From Janibacter sp. HTCC2649 (lineage in GTDB: Bacteria > Actinomycetota > Actinomycetes > Actinomycetales > Dermatophilaceae): 64,000 nucleotides of DNA. Below, piece by piece: positions 33,925 to 43,457 of this stretch. The notes under the pieces were generated by a model. It ran no database searches and had not been told where the DNA came from. It saw nothing but the letters and a program-made list of their open reading frames with translations. The position numbers were made by a program, and so were the translations under genes. Numbering within the stretch: position 1 is the first letter of the stretch; the number at the start of each line of letters is the position of its first letter. The stretch covers positions 930,001 through 994,000 of the forward strand of contig NZ_CH672413.1 of assembly GCF_000152705.1 (NCBI RefSeq). Direction: 5' to 3'.

Positions 33925-34664
33925 TGACTGAGCCCCTGGTCGTTCTCAAGGACGTCAACAAGCACTTCGGCGATCTCCATGTCCTCAAGGACATCAACAT
34001 GGAGATCGGCAAGGGAGAGGTGGTTGTCGTCATCGGCCCATCCGGCTCCGGGAAGTCGACACTGTGCCGCGCGATCAACCGCCTCGAGACCATCGAGTCC
34101 GGGACGATCACCATCGACGGCAAGACGCTTCCCGAGGAGGGCAAGGCGCTCGCCCAGCTCCGCGCGGACGTCGGCATGGTCTTCCAGTCGTTCAACCTCT
34201 TCGCGCACAAGTCGATCCTCGACAACGTCACGCTCGGCCCGATCAAGGTCCGCAAGCAGAAGAAGGACGCAGCCGAGAAGCGCGCCATGGAGCTCCTCGA
34301 GCGCGTGGGAGTCGCCCACCAGGCGGAGAAGTTCCCTGCGCAGCTGTCCGGTGGCCAACAGCAGCGCGTCGCCATCGCGCGCTCGCTCGCGATGGACCCC
34401 AAGGTCATGCTCTTCGACGAGCCGACCTCGGCCCTCGACCCCGAGATGATCAACGAGGTCCTCGACGTCATGGTCGGCCTCGCCAAGGACGGCATGACGA
34501 TGATCGTCGTCACCCACGAGATGGGCTTCGCACGCAAGGCGGCCAACCGCGTCGTCTTCATGGCCGACGGTCAGATCGTCGAGCAGAGCACTCCCGAGGA
34601 CTTCTTCACCAACCCCAAGAGCGACCGCGCCAAGGACTTCCTCGCCAAGATCCTCACCCACTGA
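33924..34664 (+). CDS. gluA: glutamate-type ABC transporter ATP-binding protein
   Basis: 246 residues from ATG 33924. Complete polar-amino-acid ATPase: Walker [10 protein letters not shown] (about residue 40), Q-loop MVFQSFNLF, signature [15 protein letters not shown], Walker [13 protein letters not shown] and switch His in VVTHEMGFA. It powers uptake of an amino acid, probably glutamate, together with the three genes downstream, whose order (ATPase, binding protein, two permeases) is that of corynebacterial gluABCD. It is the first gene to the right of the element's tRNA target and probably has a leaderless mRNA. Confidence 0.93.
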   Translation: MTEPLVVLKDVNKHFGDLHVLKDINMEIGKGEVVVVIGPSGSGKSTLCRAINRLETIESGTITIDGKTLPEEGKALAQLRADVGMVFQSFNLFAHKSILDNVTLGPIKVRKQKKDAAEKRAMELLERVGVAHQAEKFPAQLSGGQQQRVAIARSLAMDPKVMLFDEPTSALDPEMINEVLDVMVGLAKDGMTMIVVTHEMGFARKAANRVVFMADGQIVEQSTPEDFFTNPKSDRAKDFLAKILTH

Positions 34665-34734
34665 GGACCGACCTCAGCACTTCACGACGTCACATCCAGG
34701 CACGCAGGGTGCCGACAACACAGGAGGAACACAG

Positions 34735-35577
34735 ATGAACGCACGACGGATCGGCGCCATTGCGGCAGCCGCTGCCCTCGCTCTCGGCCTCACGGCCTGT
34801 GGGGACAGCGCTGACGACGGCGACACCGGAAGCACCAGCAGCGCCGGCAAAATCAAGATCGGCATCAAGTTCGACCAGCCCGGTCTCGGCCTCAAGTCGG
34901 GCTCGAGCTACAGCGGCCTTGATGTCGACGTGGCGAAGTACGTCGCCAAGGAACTCGGTCACGCTGAAGGTGACATCGAGTTCGTGCAGGCACCTTCGGC
35001 CCAGCGCGAGACCCTCATCTCCACCGGTCAGGTGCAGATGATCTTCGCGACCTACTCGATCACTGACAAGCGCAAGGCCACGGTCTCGTTTGCTGGTCCC
35101 TACTTCATCGCCGGGCAGGACCTCCTCGTCCGTGCCGACGACACGTCCATCACCGGGCCCGAGACCTTGACGGGTAAGAAGCTGTGCTCCGTCACGGGCT
35201 CCACCTCGGCGCAGAACGTCAAGGACAAGTTCCCCGGCGTGCAGCTCCAGCAGTTCGGCACCTACTCCGAGTGCGTGGCGGCTCTGGCCTCCAAGGGCAT
35301 CGACGCTCTCACGACCGACAACACAATCCTCGCCGGCTACGCGGCCCAGGACCAGTACAAGGGCAAGCTCAAGGTCGTCGGCAAGACCTTCTCCGAGGAG
35401 CGCTACGGCGTCGGCATCAAGAAGGGCGACACCGCACTCTGCGGGAAGATCAACACCGCCCTGACCAAGATGATCGACTCGGGTGACTGGCAGAAGGCTG
35501 TTGACGCCAACCTGGGTCCGGCCGGTTTCAAGGTCGACACGGCGGTCAACCCGCCGAAGCCGGACGCCTGCTCCTGA
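34735..35577 (+). CDS. gluB: glutamate-type ABC transporter substrate-binding lipoprotein
   Basis: 280 residues from ATG 34735 with AGGAGG upstream. It has a lipoprotein signal with lipobox LTAC (Cys22), then a Ser/Thr/Asp linker. The family-3 solute-binding fold is visible: GIKFDQPGLGLKSGSSYSG at its start, FVQAPSAQRETLISTGQVQM, and ERYGVGIKKGD near the end. Captures the amino acid outside the membrane. A 15-bp hairpin follows before the permease genes, which may keep binding-protein mRNA in excess. Confidence 0.93.
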   Translation: MNARRIGAIAAAAALALGLTACGDSADDGDTGSTSSAGKIKIGIKFDQPGLGLKSGSSYSGLDVDVAKYVAKELGHAEGDIEFVQAPSAQRETLISTGQVQMIFATYSITDKRKATVSFAGPYFIAGQDLLVRADDTSITGPETLTGKKLCSVTGSTSAQNVKDKFPGVQLQQFGTYSECVAALASKGIDALTTDNTILAGYAAQDQYKGKLKVVGKTFSEERYGVGIKKGDTALCGKINTALTKMIDSGDWQKAVDANLGPAGFKVDTAVNPPKPDACS

Positions 35578-35593
35578 TCTTTCTCAGCGCATT

Positions 35594-35635
35594 TCCGGTA
35601 TGCCGTCCGCTCACCTCAGTGGGCGGCATACCGGA
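35594..35635 (+). terminator. hairpin between gluB and gluC
   Basis: 15-base arms (35594-35608 and 35621-35635, core CCGGTATGCCG/CGGCATACCGG) with one G-U pair and a 12-base loop. Likely partial terminator or stabilising hairpin after the binding-protein gene; both arms contain the window-wide octamer. Confidence 0.7.
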
Positions 35636-35676
35636 GCCTGTGACCCACTTCGACCCGGCAACGGAAGGCTGCACGC

Positions 35677-36348
35677 ATGGGTGACATTCTCGCCACCTAC
35701 GGTGACGACATCCTCAAGGCATTCGGGGGGACCATCCTCCTGGCGATCCTGTCCACCATCGGCTCAATGGTTCTGGGGACCATCGTCGCGGTGCTGCGCC
35801 TGTCGCCGGTTCGGATCCTCCAGATGCTCGGCACCTGGTACGTCAACATCTTCCGCAACACCCCGCTGACGTTGCTCATGGTCTTCAGCATCCTGGGGCT
35901 GACCTACATTCTCGGGATCAACCTTGACCCGACCGACATCCAGGGCAACGCCTTCAGGTGGGCAGTGGTTGTGCTGTCGATCTACCACGGTGCGTTCATC
36001 TGTGAGGCCCTGCGCTCGGGCGTCAACACCGTCCCTCTCGGGCAGGCTGAAGCCGCGCGGGCCATCGGCCTGACCTTCGGGCAGAGCATGCGCGAGGTGC
36101 TCCTCCCGCAGGCCTTCCGTGGCGCGATCGCACCCATCGGGTCAACGATCATCGCGCTCACCAAGAACACCACCGTGGCAGCCGTCATCGGAGTGGGCGA
36201 AGCCACCAACGCCATGAACGTCATCATCGAGAACGAGGGCAGCGGGATCACCATCTTCCTGATCTTCGCCCTGGGCTTCGTCATCCTCACCCTCCCGCTT
36301 GGGACAGCCTTCACAGCTCTCTCCCGTCGACTGGCGGTGAAGCGATGA
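35677..36348 (+). CDS. gluC: glutamate-type ABC transporter permease 1
   Basis: 223 residues with about five membrane segments (for example TILLAILSTIGSMVLGTIVA near residue 15). The coupling motif for the ATPase is present (EAARAIGLTFGQSMREVLLP). This His/Glu/Gln/Arg/opine-type permease forms a heterodimer with the next gene product. The stop overlaps the next start (ATGA). Confidence 0.92.
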   Translation: MGDILATYGDDILKAFGGTILLAILSTIGSMVLGTIVAVLRLSPVRILQMLGTWYVNIFRNTPLTLLMVFSILGLTYILGINLDPTDIQGNAFRWAVVVLSIYHGAFICEALRSGVNTVPLGQAEAARAIGLTFGQSMREVLLPQAFRGAIAPIGSTIIALTKNTTVAAVIGVGEATNAMNVIIENEGSGITIFLIFALGFVILTLPLGTAFTALSRRLAVKR

Positions 36349-37232
36349 GTGCGCAGAACGTTCTCTTCGACGCTCCCGGCCCGCAGGCCCGACGACGCCA
36401 CGCGGTCCTCGCCGGGGTTGGCGTCCTTCTGATGCTCGTGGCCGCGTGGGTCGTCCTTCGCAAGATGGCAGACGCCAACCAGCTGCAGGGCGCGATGTGG
36501 AAGCCGTTCGTCACCGATCGGGCCGTCTGGCGCGACTACCTGGTGCCCGGGCTGTGGGGCACGCTCAAAGCCGCGGCCATCTCCATCGTCTTGGCCGGCA
36601 CCTTCGGCCTGATCTTCGGCATCGGCCGGCTCTCCACCATCGCGCCCATCCGTTGGCTGTGCGGCGCGGTCGTTGAGTTCTTTCGCTCCGTGCCCGTCCT
36701 CATCATGATGATCTTCGCCTTCGGCCTCTACGCGCAGAACTCGGTCTTCGCCAGCGACATCAACCCGTTGGCCGCCGTCATCACGGCACTCACCCTCTAC
36801 AACGGTGCCGTCATCGCTGAACTCGTGCGCTCTGGTGTGTATTCGTTGCCCAAGGGGCAGGGCGAAGCGGGCCTTGCTGTGGGTCTCACCACGGGACAGG
36901 TGCTCCGCTCCATCCAGCTGCCGCAGGCACTGACGGCCATGCTCCCCGCCCTCATCGGTCAGTTCGTGACGGTCCTCAAGGACTCCGCGCTCGGCTATCA
37001 GATCACCTACTCCGAGTTGCTCAGCGGCGGCAAGATCCTCGGCTCCAACTTCGCCAACACAGTGCCTGCCTACATCGTCGTAGCGATCGTCTTCATCCTG
37101 ATCAACTACTCGTTGTCCAGGTTGGCCATCTACGTCGAGCACCGGCTGTCCCGTCGTGGTCGACCCACCCTGAAGGCGCAGGGAATCCCCGGCGTCCCGG
37201 CCGTAGAAACCGCGAACACTGGCGGTCATTGA
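36345..37232 (+). CDS. gluD: glutamate-type ABC transporter permease 2
   Basis: 295 residues, ATG in a 4-base overlap with gluC. About six membrane segments, starting near residue 22 (VLAGVGVLLMLVAAWVVLRK); EAA-type loop GEAGLAVGLTTGQVLRSIQL. It is longer than gluC by an N-terminal helix, as in corynebacterial GluD. Last gene of the operon, closed by a strong terminator. Confidence 0.92.
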   Translation: MSAQNVLFDAPGPQARRRHAVLAGVGVLLMLVAAWVVLRKMADANQLQGAMWKPFVTDRAVWRDYLVPGLWGTLKAAAISIVLAGTFGLIFGIGRLSTIAPIRWLCGAVVEFFRSVPVLIMMIFAFGLYAQNSVFASDINPLAAVITALTLYNGAVIAELVRSGVYSLPKGQGEAGLAVGLTTGQVLRSIQLPQALTAMLPALIGQFVTVLKDSALGYQITYSELLSGGKILGSNFANTVPAYIVVAIVFILINYSLSRLAIYVEHRLSRRGRPTLKAQGIPGVPAVETANTGGH

Positions 37233-37250
37233 GGCGACCGCACCACCACG

Positions 37251-37281
37251 AAGGGCCCGGATCACAATGATCCGGGCCCTT
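37251..37281 (+). terminator. terminator after gluABCD
   Basis: Perfect 14-bp stem (37251-37264, 37268-37281, core AAGGGCCCGGATCA) with a CAA loop, 18 bases after the gluD stop. It also faces the tRNA-Asn gene on the other strand. Confidence 0.92.
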
Positions 37282-37291
37282 CGTCGTACTG

Positions 37292-37364
37292 CTCCCCCGG
37301 TTGGACTCGAACCAACAACCTGCCGATTAACAGTCGGCTGCTCTGCCAATTGAGCTACAGGGGA
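37292..37364 (-). tRNA. tRNA-Asn (GTT)
   Basis: 73 nt on the minus strand. Acceptor TCCCCTG/CGGGGGA with one G-U pair and discriminator G; the anticodon loop CTGTTAA gives GTT; T loop GGTTCGAGTCC. CCA is not encoded. Confidence 0.95.
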
Positions 37365-37486
37365 ATGGAAAAATCAGTGCCAACATTCCTTGCACAGCGT
37401 GCCGCGGGCGGCGCGCTGCGCAACGATAGCAAAGGGTGGGGCCTGTCACGAAAACGGCCCGACCGACCTCACTCGCGAGGCGCCGT

Positions 37487-38008
37487 TCAGTCGAGGCCGA
37501 CCTGCTCCCGCAGCCGGTCGAGGGCCGCTCGAGTCTCCTCACGAACACCCGGATCCGTGGAGCGCACTCCACGTCCGAGGATCGTCTGACCCATCAGCGC
37601 ACCGTTGGCGAGGTCCTTGCGGACGACGACGCGGGCCCGCCGCTTGTCCCCGAGGTCGACCTCGTCGGAGAGGACGACCGTGGCCTGGACCCGCTCACGA
37701 AGCACCTGCGGGAAGGTCCCGGGGTCGGCGCCGAGCTCCCAGACCGATGCAGGCGCCTTGTCGACCCAGTTGACCGTCAGGCGAGCCGTCGCGTCGTCCC
37801 ATGTGCCGGTGTCGACCATGTGCCACTGACGGTCGAGGACCACGGAACTGTCACGGACGGCATACACGTGCGTTCTGGTCGCGACGATGTATGCCGTGGA
37901 GCGCGCGTCGCGCACGACTGAGAGGACGTCTGTGGCTCGCTCCCCCAAGGCCGTGGTGACCTCGGAGGGCACCTCGGGTCCGCGCCGGCCCAGTCGCCCG
38001 AACTTCAT
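37487..38008 (-). CDS. hypothetical protein coupled to dnaG
   Basis: 173 residues from ATG 38008, in a 4-base overlap with the dnaG stop. Begins MKFGRLGRRGPEVPSEVTTA and contains beta-rich sequence (AYIVATRTHVYAVRDSSVVL; ATARLTVNWVD) without membrane segments. Genes of this sort follow dnaG in related actinobacteria, but I know no function. Translational coupling to primase suggests shared expression rather than a shared task. Confidence 0.75.
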   Translation of the reverse strand: MKFGRLGRRGPEVPSEVTTALGERATDVLSVVRDARSTAYIVATRTHVYAVRDSSVVLDRQWHMVDTGTWDDATARLTVNWVDKAPASVWELGADPGTFPQVLRERVQATVVLSDEVDLGDKRRARVVVRKDLANGALMGQTILGRGVRSTDPGVREETRAALDRLREQVGLD

Positions 38009-39960
38009 GAGGTGAGCCGATCGCGCAGTCGGGCGCGGTTCATCTCGAGCTCGATGAGTCGGCGGGAACGGGCACGCAGGGCCTCCTGGTCGGGTTCGGG
38101 TGTGTTCTGCAGGCGGCGGATCGCGGCGGTCTCGTCGGCGATCTGACGGCTGAGGCCGGAGTCGTGGACGCCGATGACCAGCGACTCGAGGTAGCGCTGC
38201 GGCGGGAGGCCACTCGTCGGGTCGACCTTCGTCGGCAGGGGTGCCACCGACAGCTCGGCCAACAAGCCACGCACAGCAAGGGAGGCGGCCTCGCTCACGG
38301 CAGCAACCCACCCCGCTGTCGACAGGTCGGCCGCGCGACCGGCGACGGTGCGAACCCCGTCAAAGATCGCCGAGTGCGCCGGAGCGGTGAAGGCCACCGG
38401 CGGGATCGCGTCGATCGTCTCGGTCGTGAAGCGCGTGGGGTACTGCAGGAGCGCTTGGAGGAGCTGGCGCTCGTTGTTGACCACGGGGTCGCGCAGGTTG
38501 GGCGGGGGCAGCGCGGACGCACCCTCCTGGGCGTTGGGTTCGGGAACGTCGTCGGTCGAGGCCGGCGTGCGGTCCGCTGCTCGACCGGACGGGCCCGAAG
38601 CGGCGTCCGCGCCTTCACGGGCCTTGATGCGCCCGGCGCGCTGGACCTCGTTGAGAACCTGCTCGACCTCGACGCCGAGCATGCCGGCGACGCTGCGCAT
38701 GTATTCGGGACGCAAGGACGAGTCGCGGATGGAGTTGATGATCGGCGCGACGGCCTGCATGGCCTGGACGCGGCCCTCGGGGGTCTCGAGGTCGAAGCGC
38801 TTCATGGTCGTGCGCACCGCGAACTCGAACATCGGCACGGCGTCGTCGACGAGCGCCTTGACCGCCTCGCCACCCTTGGCGAGGCGGAGGTCGCACGGGT
38901 CCATGCCATCGGGTGCCACGGCGACGAAGGACTGAGACGCCCACCGCTGGTCCTCACCGAACGCCTTCATCGCGGCCTTCTGCCCGGCCGCGTCACCGTC
39001 GAACGTGAAGATCACCTTGGCGGGGGCACCGTCGGCCTCGTCGCGCATGATGCGGCGCAGGATCTTGATGTGGTCGATGCCGAAGGCCGTGCCACACGTC
39101 GCGACGGCGCCCGCGACGCCGGAGAGCTGCGCGGCCATGACGTCGGTGTAGCCCTCGACGATGACGGCCTGCCGGTCGCCGGCGATGGCCTTCTTCGCGG
39201 CGTCGAGGCCGTAGAGCACCATCGACTTCTTGTAGATCGGCGTCTCGGAGGTGTTGAGGTACTTCGCCGCAATCCGGTCGTCGTCGAGCAGCCGTCGCGC
39301 ACCGAACCCCACCGTGTCGCCGGTGACGTCGCGGATCGGCCACATGAGCCTCCCGCGGAAGCGGTCGTAGAGTCCGCGACTCCCCCGCCCGGACAGGCCC
39401 GCGGTGACCATCTCGTCCTCGCTGAACCCCTTCTCACGCAGGTGCCGGGTCAGGTCCTCACCGCCGCGGGGAGCGAAGCCCATGCCGAACTGCTCCGCGA
39501 TCGCGCGGTTGAATCCACGGTCGCGGATGAAGTCACGTGCGGGCCGGGCATCGGGCCGGTCGACGAGAGCGGCAGAGTAGAACTCCTCCGCCACACGGTG
39601 GGCCTCGATGAGCCGCGAGCGCTTGCCGATCCCGCCCTCGCGCGGACCGCCACCCTCCTCGTAGCGCAGCTCCATGCCGATCTTGGCCGCGAGCCGCTCG
39701 ATCGTCTCGGAGAACGTCAGGTGCTCGACCTTCTGGACGAACGAGATGACGTCGCCGCCCTCCCCGCAGCCGAAGCAGTGATAGGCCCCCACGGCCGGAC
39801 GCACGGTGAACGACGGCGTCTTCTCGTCGTGGAACGGGCACAGCCCCTTGAGCGAGCCGACCCCACCTGGGCGCAGGGTCACGTGGTCACGCACGACGTC
39901 TTCGATCGAGGAGCGCTCCTTGACGGACTGGATGTCGTCAGCGTTGATCCGACCCGCCAC
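38005..39960 (-). CDS. dnaG: DNA primase
   Basis: 651 residues from GTG 39960. Makes RNA primers for chromosome replication. An N-terminal zinc finger has CPFHDEKTPSF and CFGCGEGGD (about residues 40-65). The TOPRIM catalytic core has VIVEGYTDVMAA (about 265) and FTFDGDAAGQKA (about 315-320). A C-terminal helicase-binding region follows. Full length for DnaG. It overlaps the next gene by 4 bases and is divergent from the flavoprotein gene. No rpoD or rpsU is adjacent, so the classical macromolecular-synthesis operon is not present. Confidence 0.97.
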   Translation of the reverse strand: MAGRINADDIQSVKERSSIEDVVRDHVTLRPGGVGSLKGLCPFHDEKTPSFTVRPAVGAYHCFGCGEGGDVISFVQKVEHLTFSETIERLAAKIGMELRYEEGGGPREGGIGKRSRLIEAHRVAEEFYSAALVDRPDARPARDFIRDRGFNRAIAEQFGMGFAPRGGEDLTRHLREKGFSEDEMVTAGLSGRGSRGLYDRFRGRLMWPIRDVTGDTVGFGARRLLDDDRIAAKYLNTSETPIYKKSMVLYGLDAAKKAIAGDRQAVIVEGYTDVMAAQLSGVAGAVATCGTAFGIDHIKILRRIMRDEADGAPAKVIFTFDGDAAGQKAAMKAFGEDQRWASQSFVAVAPDGMDPCDLRLAKGGEAVKALVDDAVPMFEFAVRTTMKRFDLETPEGRVQAMQAVAPIINSIRDSSLRPEYMRSVAGMLGVEVEQVLNEVQRAGRIKAREGADAASGPSGRAADRTPASTDDVPEPNAQEGASALPPPNLRDPVVNNERQLLQALLQYPTRFTTETIDAIPPVAFTAPAHSAIFDGVRTVAGRAADLSTAGWVAAVSEAASLAVRGLLAELSVAPLPTKVDPTSGLPPQRYLESLVIGVHDSGLSRQIADETAAIRRLQNTPEPDQEALRARSRRLIELEMNRARLRDRLTS

Positions 39961-40073
39961 GCGCGCTCCTCCCGTTTTCGTGTGCTCCTGTGTGGGCCTT
40001 CAGTATGCCGCGCTGCCCTTTCGTGCGAGCCGTCGTGTCCCCAGCCCCGGAACCCACGGCGCCGACGTCGGCG

Positions 40074-40086
40074 TAGGTTGCGCCCA
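40074..40086 (+). promoter_or_regulatory. -10 box of flavoprotein gene, leaderless type
   Basis: TAGGTT at 40074-40079, 6 bases before the ATG at 40086, without a Shine-Dalgarno sequence. Confidence 0.5.
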
Positions 40087-41504
40087 TGACTCGCGCCATC
40101 GTGGTCGGAAGCGGACCGAACGGACTCGCCGCTGCGCTCACCCTTGCCGTGGCCGGGGTCGACGTCACGGTCCTGGAAGCTGCGGCAACCCCCGGCGGCG
40201 GCACTCGGTCGGTCGAGGCCACCGTCCCCGGGGTGCTCCACGACGAGTGCTCGGGCTTCCACCCACTGGCCGTGGACAACGCCTTCTCACGCAGCGTGGA
40301 CCTCAAGGCAGCGGGCCTGCGCTGGGCGTGGTCCGAGGTCCAGTACGCCCATCCCCTCGAGGGCGGCCGCGGCAGCAGTGTGGTGCGCTCGCTCGAAGCG
40401 ACCGCTGAGGGGCTCGGGCACGACGCCGGACGATACCGGCGCGTCTTCGGTCCGCTGGATCGACGCTTCGACAAGATCGTCACCGAGTTCCTCCAGCCGA
40501 TGCTGCACCTGCCCCGCCACCCTTTCGCCCTCGCGGGCTTCGGATCGTTGTCTGCCATGCCCGCGACTCTGCTGGCGCGCAACTTCCGTACCGAGGAGGC
40601 GCAGGCGCTCTGGGCGGGGGTTGCCGCGCATGCCTTCCGGCCTCTGGGTTCATCCTTCAGCTCGGCCATCGGTGTGGCACTGGGGACCGCCGCCCACCGC
40701 TACGGCTGGCCGGTGGCCGTTGGGGGATCCCGGGCGATCACCGACGCGATGATCACTCTGCTCGCCCAGAACGGCGGCAGGGTCATCACGGGAGAGAGGG
40801 TCACCTCGTTGGACGCCGTGAGGAAGGAGCACGAGGCCGAGCTCGTCCTTCTCGACACCTCACCCCGTGCCGCCGTCGGCATCATCGGCGACCGACTCCC
40901 CCAGCGGGTCCGACGGGCGTACGAGCGCTACCGCCACGGCACCGGAGCGTTTCAGGTCGCGTTCGCGGTGCAGGGAGGCATTCCCTGGACGTATGAGCCC
41001 ACGCGTCGCGCGGGCACCGTGCATCTCGGAGGGACTCTCGCCGAGATCGGGGCTGCGGAGCGTGAGACCTGGCGCGGACGGATGCCCGAGCGACCATTCG
41101 TGCTTCTGGGCCAGCAGTCCTTGGCCGATCCCGGCCGAGCCCAGGGCGACGTGCACCCCATCGACGCCTACGCACACGTCCCTGCCGGTTTCCAGGGTGA
41201 CGCCACACAGGCGATCATCAGCCAGATCGAGCGGTATGCGCCCGGTTTCCGGGATCGGATTGTCGGCACGGCTGTGCGATCGTCCACCCAGATCAGCAAA
41301 CAGAACGCCAACTACGTCGGTGGGGACATCTGCACTGGCGCGAACACCCCGCGTCAGCTCGTGTTCCGTCCGCGGGCGGCGCTCAACCCCTACGCCACCG
41401 GCGTTCCCGGTGTCTATCTGTGCTCGGCCGCCACCCCGCCCGGAGCAGGCGCGCACGGCATGTGCGGCTACCTGGCCGCACGCTCCGCACTGGAAGGCCT
41501 CTGA
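40086..41504 (+). CDS. FAD-dependent phytoene-desaturase-like oxidoreductase
   Basis: 472 residues. N-terminal Rossmann fold for FAD (AIVVGSGPNGLAAALTLAVA) and a C-terminal flavin-contact segment (GVPGVYLCSAATPPGAGAHG) mark the phytoene dehydrogenase/COG1233 family. Members desaturate or isomerise carotenoids, and others act on unknown substrates; no carotenoid genes are near, so the substrate is open. The gene is alone, divergent from dnaG, and converges on dgt. Confidence 0.9.
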   Translation: MTRAIVVGSGPNGLAAALTLAVAGVDVTVLEAAATPGGGTRSVEATVPGVLHDECSGFHPLAVDNAFSRSVDLKAAGLRWAWSEVQYAHPLEGGRGSSVVRSLEATAEGLGHDAGRYRRVFGPLDRRFDKIVTEFLQPMLHLPRHPFALAGFGSLSAMPATLLARNFRTEEAQALWAGVAAHAFRPLGSSFSSAIGVALGTAAHRYGWPVAVGGSRAITDAMITLLAQNGGRVITGERVTSLDAVRKEHEAELVLLDTSPRAAVGIIGDRLPQRVRRAYERYRHGTGAFQVAFAVQGGIPWTYEPTRRAGTVHLGGTLAEIGAAERETWRGRMPERPFVLLGQQSLADPGRAQGDVHPIDAYAHVPAGFQGDATQAIISQIERYAPGFRDRIVGTAVRSSTQISKQNANYVGGDICTGANTPRQLVFRPRAALNPYATGVPGVYLCSAATPPGAGAHGMCGYLAARSALEGL

Positions 41505-41528
41505 GGTCTGGCCGTGCGACGAACGCGC

Positions 41529-42755
41529 TCAGGCCCACTGACGGTGCAGGTGCATGGCGCGCACGTCGGTGAGCGAGGCGACCTGGTCGACGACCACGCG
41601 CAACGCCTCAGCGTCGTTGCGGGCTGCGTCATGGTCCGCACGCAGCTCAGGGTCCAGCCGGGTCGGGTCCTGCCGATAGGCCGCCACGAGGTCACCGATG
41701 ATGTCGCGCTCCCCTGCCATGAGCTCGACCCGCTCAACGGCGTTCATGACGAAGTGAGCGGCTGTCGCCTTGAGCACGGCACACTCGGCTCGCATCTCAT
41801 CAGGGACGACGAGGTCGGCCTCGTGCCGCACGAGGTCGCCCCAGCCATGCCGTTCCCGAGTCGCGATCTCGACGCCATGGACGAAGCGGCCGATGAGCCG
41901 TGAGGTCATGTCCTTGAGCCGCGCGAGATCCGCTCGGGTGTTGGCGTATGCCGTGGGCACGGTGTCCGTGGCAATGATGCGTTCCAGCGCCTCACCGAGG
42001 GTGTCTCGGGAGAGGTCGGCGGCATAGGCCGCCGACGCGACATCGAGAACCGCGTCGATGTCGGCACCGTCACGCAGCCGCCGGGGGTCGAGCCGACCGG
42101 AGGCAATCGCGTCCTCCACGTCGTGGACGGAGTAGGCGACGTCGTCGGACCAGTCCATGACCTCGGCCTCGAACGCCCGCTGCCCCGTCGGGGCACCCGA
42201 TCGGAACCACTCGAAAACTGGCAGGTCATCGGCATACACACCGAATTTGGCTGTGGGAGAGGGCGATTCACCACGCGACCACGGATACTTGGTGGTCGCG
42301 TCAAGGGAGGCGCGGGTGAGGTTGAGTCCGGCTGGGCGTCCGTCTGCGTGGAAGCGCTTCGGCTCGAGCCGGGTGAGGATGCGCAGGGTCTGGGCGTTGC
42401 CCTCGAACCCACCGATGTCGGCGGCGATGGCGTTGAGGGCGGTCTCGCCGTTGTGACCGAACGGCGGGTGCCCGAGGTCGTGCGCGAGGCACGCGGTGTC
42501 GACGACGTCGGCGTCACACCCGAGGGCGGCGCCGAACTCTCGACCGATCTGGGCGACTTCGAGGCTGTGCGTGAGGCGGTTGCGGATGAAGTCGTCACTG
42601 CCCGGCTGGAGCACCTGGGTCTTGGCCGACAGGCGCCGCAGGGAGGCCGAGTGGACGAGGCGGGCACGGTCGCGGGCGAAGTCGTCGCGGTCGGCGCGTT
42701 TGTGGGCCGGGTCCTCGGAGACCCAGCGTTCGCGGTCGCCGGCGGTGTAGGTCAC
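41529..42755 (-). CDS. dgt: deoxyguanosinetriphosphate triphosphohydrolase-like protein
   Basis: 408 residues from GTG 42755. HD-domain phosphohydrolase: RLTHSLEVAQIGREFG, the HD pair in CLAHDLGHPPFGHNGE, and a later DWSDDVAYSVHD that supplies the last metal ligand. Cleaves dNTPs to deoxynucleoside and triphosphate, balancing nucleotide pools; homologues also restrict phages by draining dNTPs. The length is that of the shorter bacterial class. In many actinobacteria dgt lies near dusB and dnaG, as here. Confidence 0.93.
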   Translation of the reverse strand: MTYTAGDRERWVSEDPAHKRADRDDFARDRARLVHSASLRRLSAKTQVLQPGSDDFIRNRLTHSLEVAQIGREFGAALGCDADVVDTACLAHDLGHPPFGHNGETALNAIAADIGGFEGNAQTLRILTRLEPKRFHADGRPAGLNLTRASLDATTKYPWSRGESPSPTAKFGVYADDLPVFEWFRSGAPTGQRAFEAEVMDWSDDVAYSVHDVEDAIASGRLDPRRLRDGADIDAVLDVASAAYAADLSRDTLGEALERIIATDTVPTAYANTRADLARLKDMTSRLIGRFVHGVEIATRERHGWGDLVRHEADLVVPDEMRAECAVLKATAAHFVMNAVERVELMAGERDIIGDLVAAYRQDPTRLDPELRADHDAARNDAEALRVVVDQVASLTDVRAMHLHRQWA

Positions 42756-42782
42756 GCGACTGACCCTAAACGGTGGAACCCG

Positions 42783-43445
42783 TCACGGCGTCGCGTCGGC
42801 CGCAGCCGCACCAGCACGCTCGACCCACTTGGGCATCTTGCCGTAGCGCTGGCTCGGGATGAGGCGGCCGTGGGCGCAGTCGTCGATGAGTTGGAGGAGC
42901 CGCTTCTCGCGGGTCTCCTCACGCTTGGCCGACTCCACCCAGTTCTCCGCGACCTTGCGATAGGAGGCCGTGGCGATCTCCCAGAAGGCCGCCGCCGCCG
43001 GGTTGCCGAGCAGCTGGGCGCGCTGGGCCTGGGAGAGCTCGCGGCCGGCTTCGTAGGCGTAGATGCCGCTGCGCTCGGGCGTGCGCTTCTCATAGGCCGC
43101 GACGCCGGCCGGCAGCATCTTGCCCTCGGCCGTGAGCCGCTCGACGTGGGCGATGTTGATCGCGCTCCAGATGCTCGTCGACTTGCGGGGTGTCCAGCGC
43201 TGTCGCGTCGAGTCCTCGTCGATGCGTTGGGCGACGCTGTCGATCCATCCGAAGCAGAGAGCCTCGGGCACCGCGTCCTCCCACGTGAGGCCCCGGTCCG
43301 GTCCGACGTGCTTCTTGCGCAGGCCCATCCAGAGCTCGGTCGCGCTCTCGTGGTTGGCCTCGAGCCACGCACGGAACTCCGCGGCGTCACGGAAGAAGGT
43401 GGCCGGACGCTCAACCGAGCCACCCGGCATACCGATCTGGGTCAT
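42783..43445 (-). CDS. YdeI/OmpD-associated family protein
   Basis: 220 residues from ATG 43445. The N-terminal part (FRDAAEFRAWLEANHESATE; LCFGWIDSVAQRIDEDSTRQ; RWTPRKSTSIWSAINIAHVE) matches the YdeI family, and the C-terminal helical part has YRKVAENWVESAKREETREK. The family has been linked to resistance to polymyxin or bacteriocin-like stress in some species, but the molecular role is unclear. It lies between dgt and dusB, 12 bases after dusB ends, so it may be co-transcribed with them. Confidence 0.88.
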   Translation of the reverse strand: MTQIGMPGGSVERPATFFRDAAEFRAWLEANHESATELWMGLRKKHVGPDRGLTWEDAVPEALCFGWIDSVAQRIDEDSTRQRWTPRKSTSIWSAINIAHVERLTAEGKMLPAGVAAYEKRTPERSGIYAYEAGRELSQAQRAQLLGNPAAAAFWEIATASYRKVAENWVESAKREETREKRLLQLIDDCAHGRLIPSQRYGKMPKWVERAGAAAADATP

Positions 43446-43457
43446 GCAGGCAGTCTG

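Noticed and set aside
38164-40089. 641-codon open frame antisense to dnaG
   Set aside because: Low-complexity shadow of the dnaG codons; no domain or ribosome-binding site.
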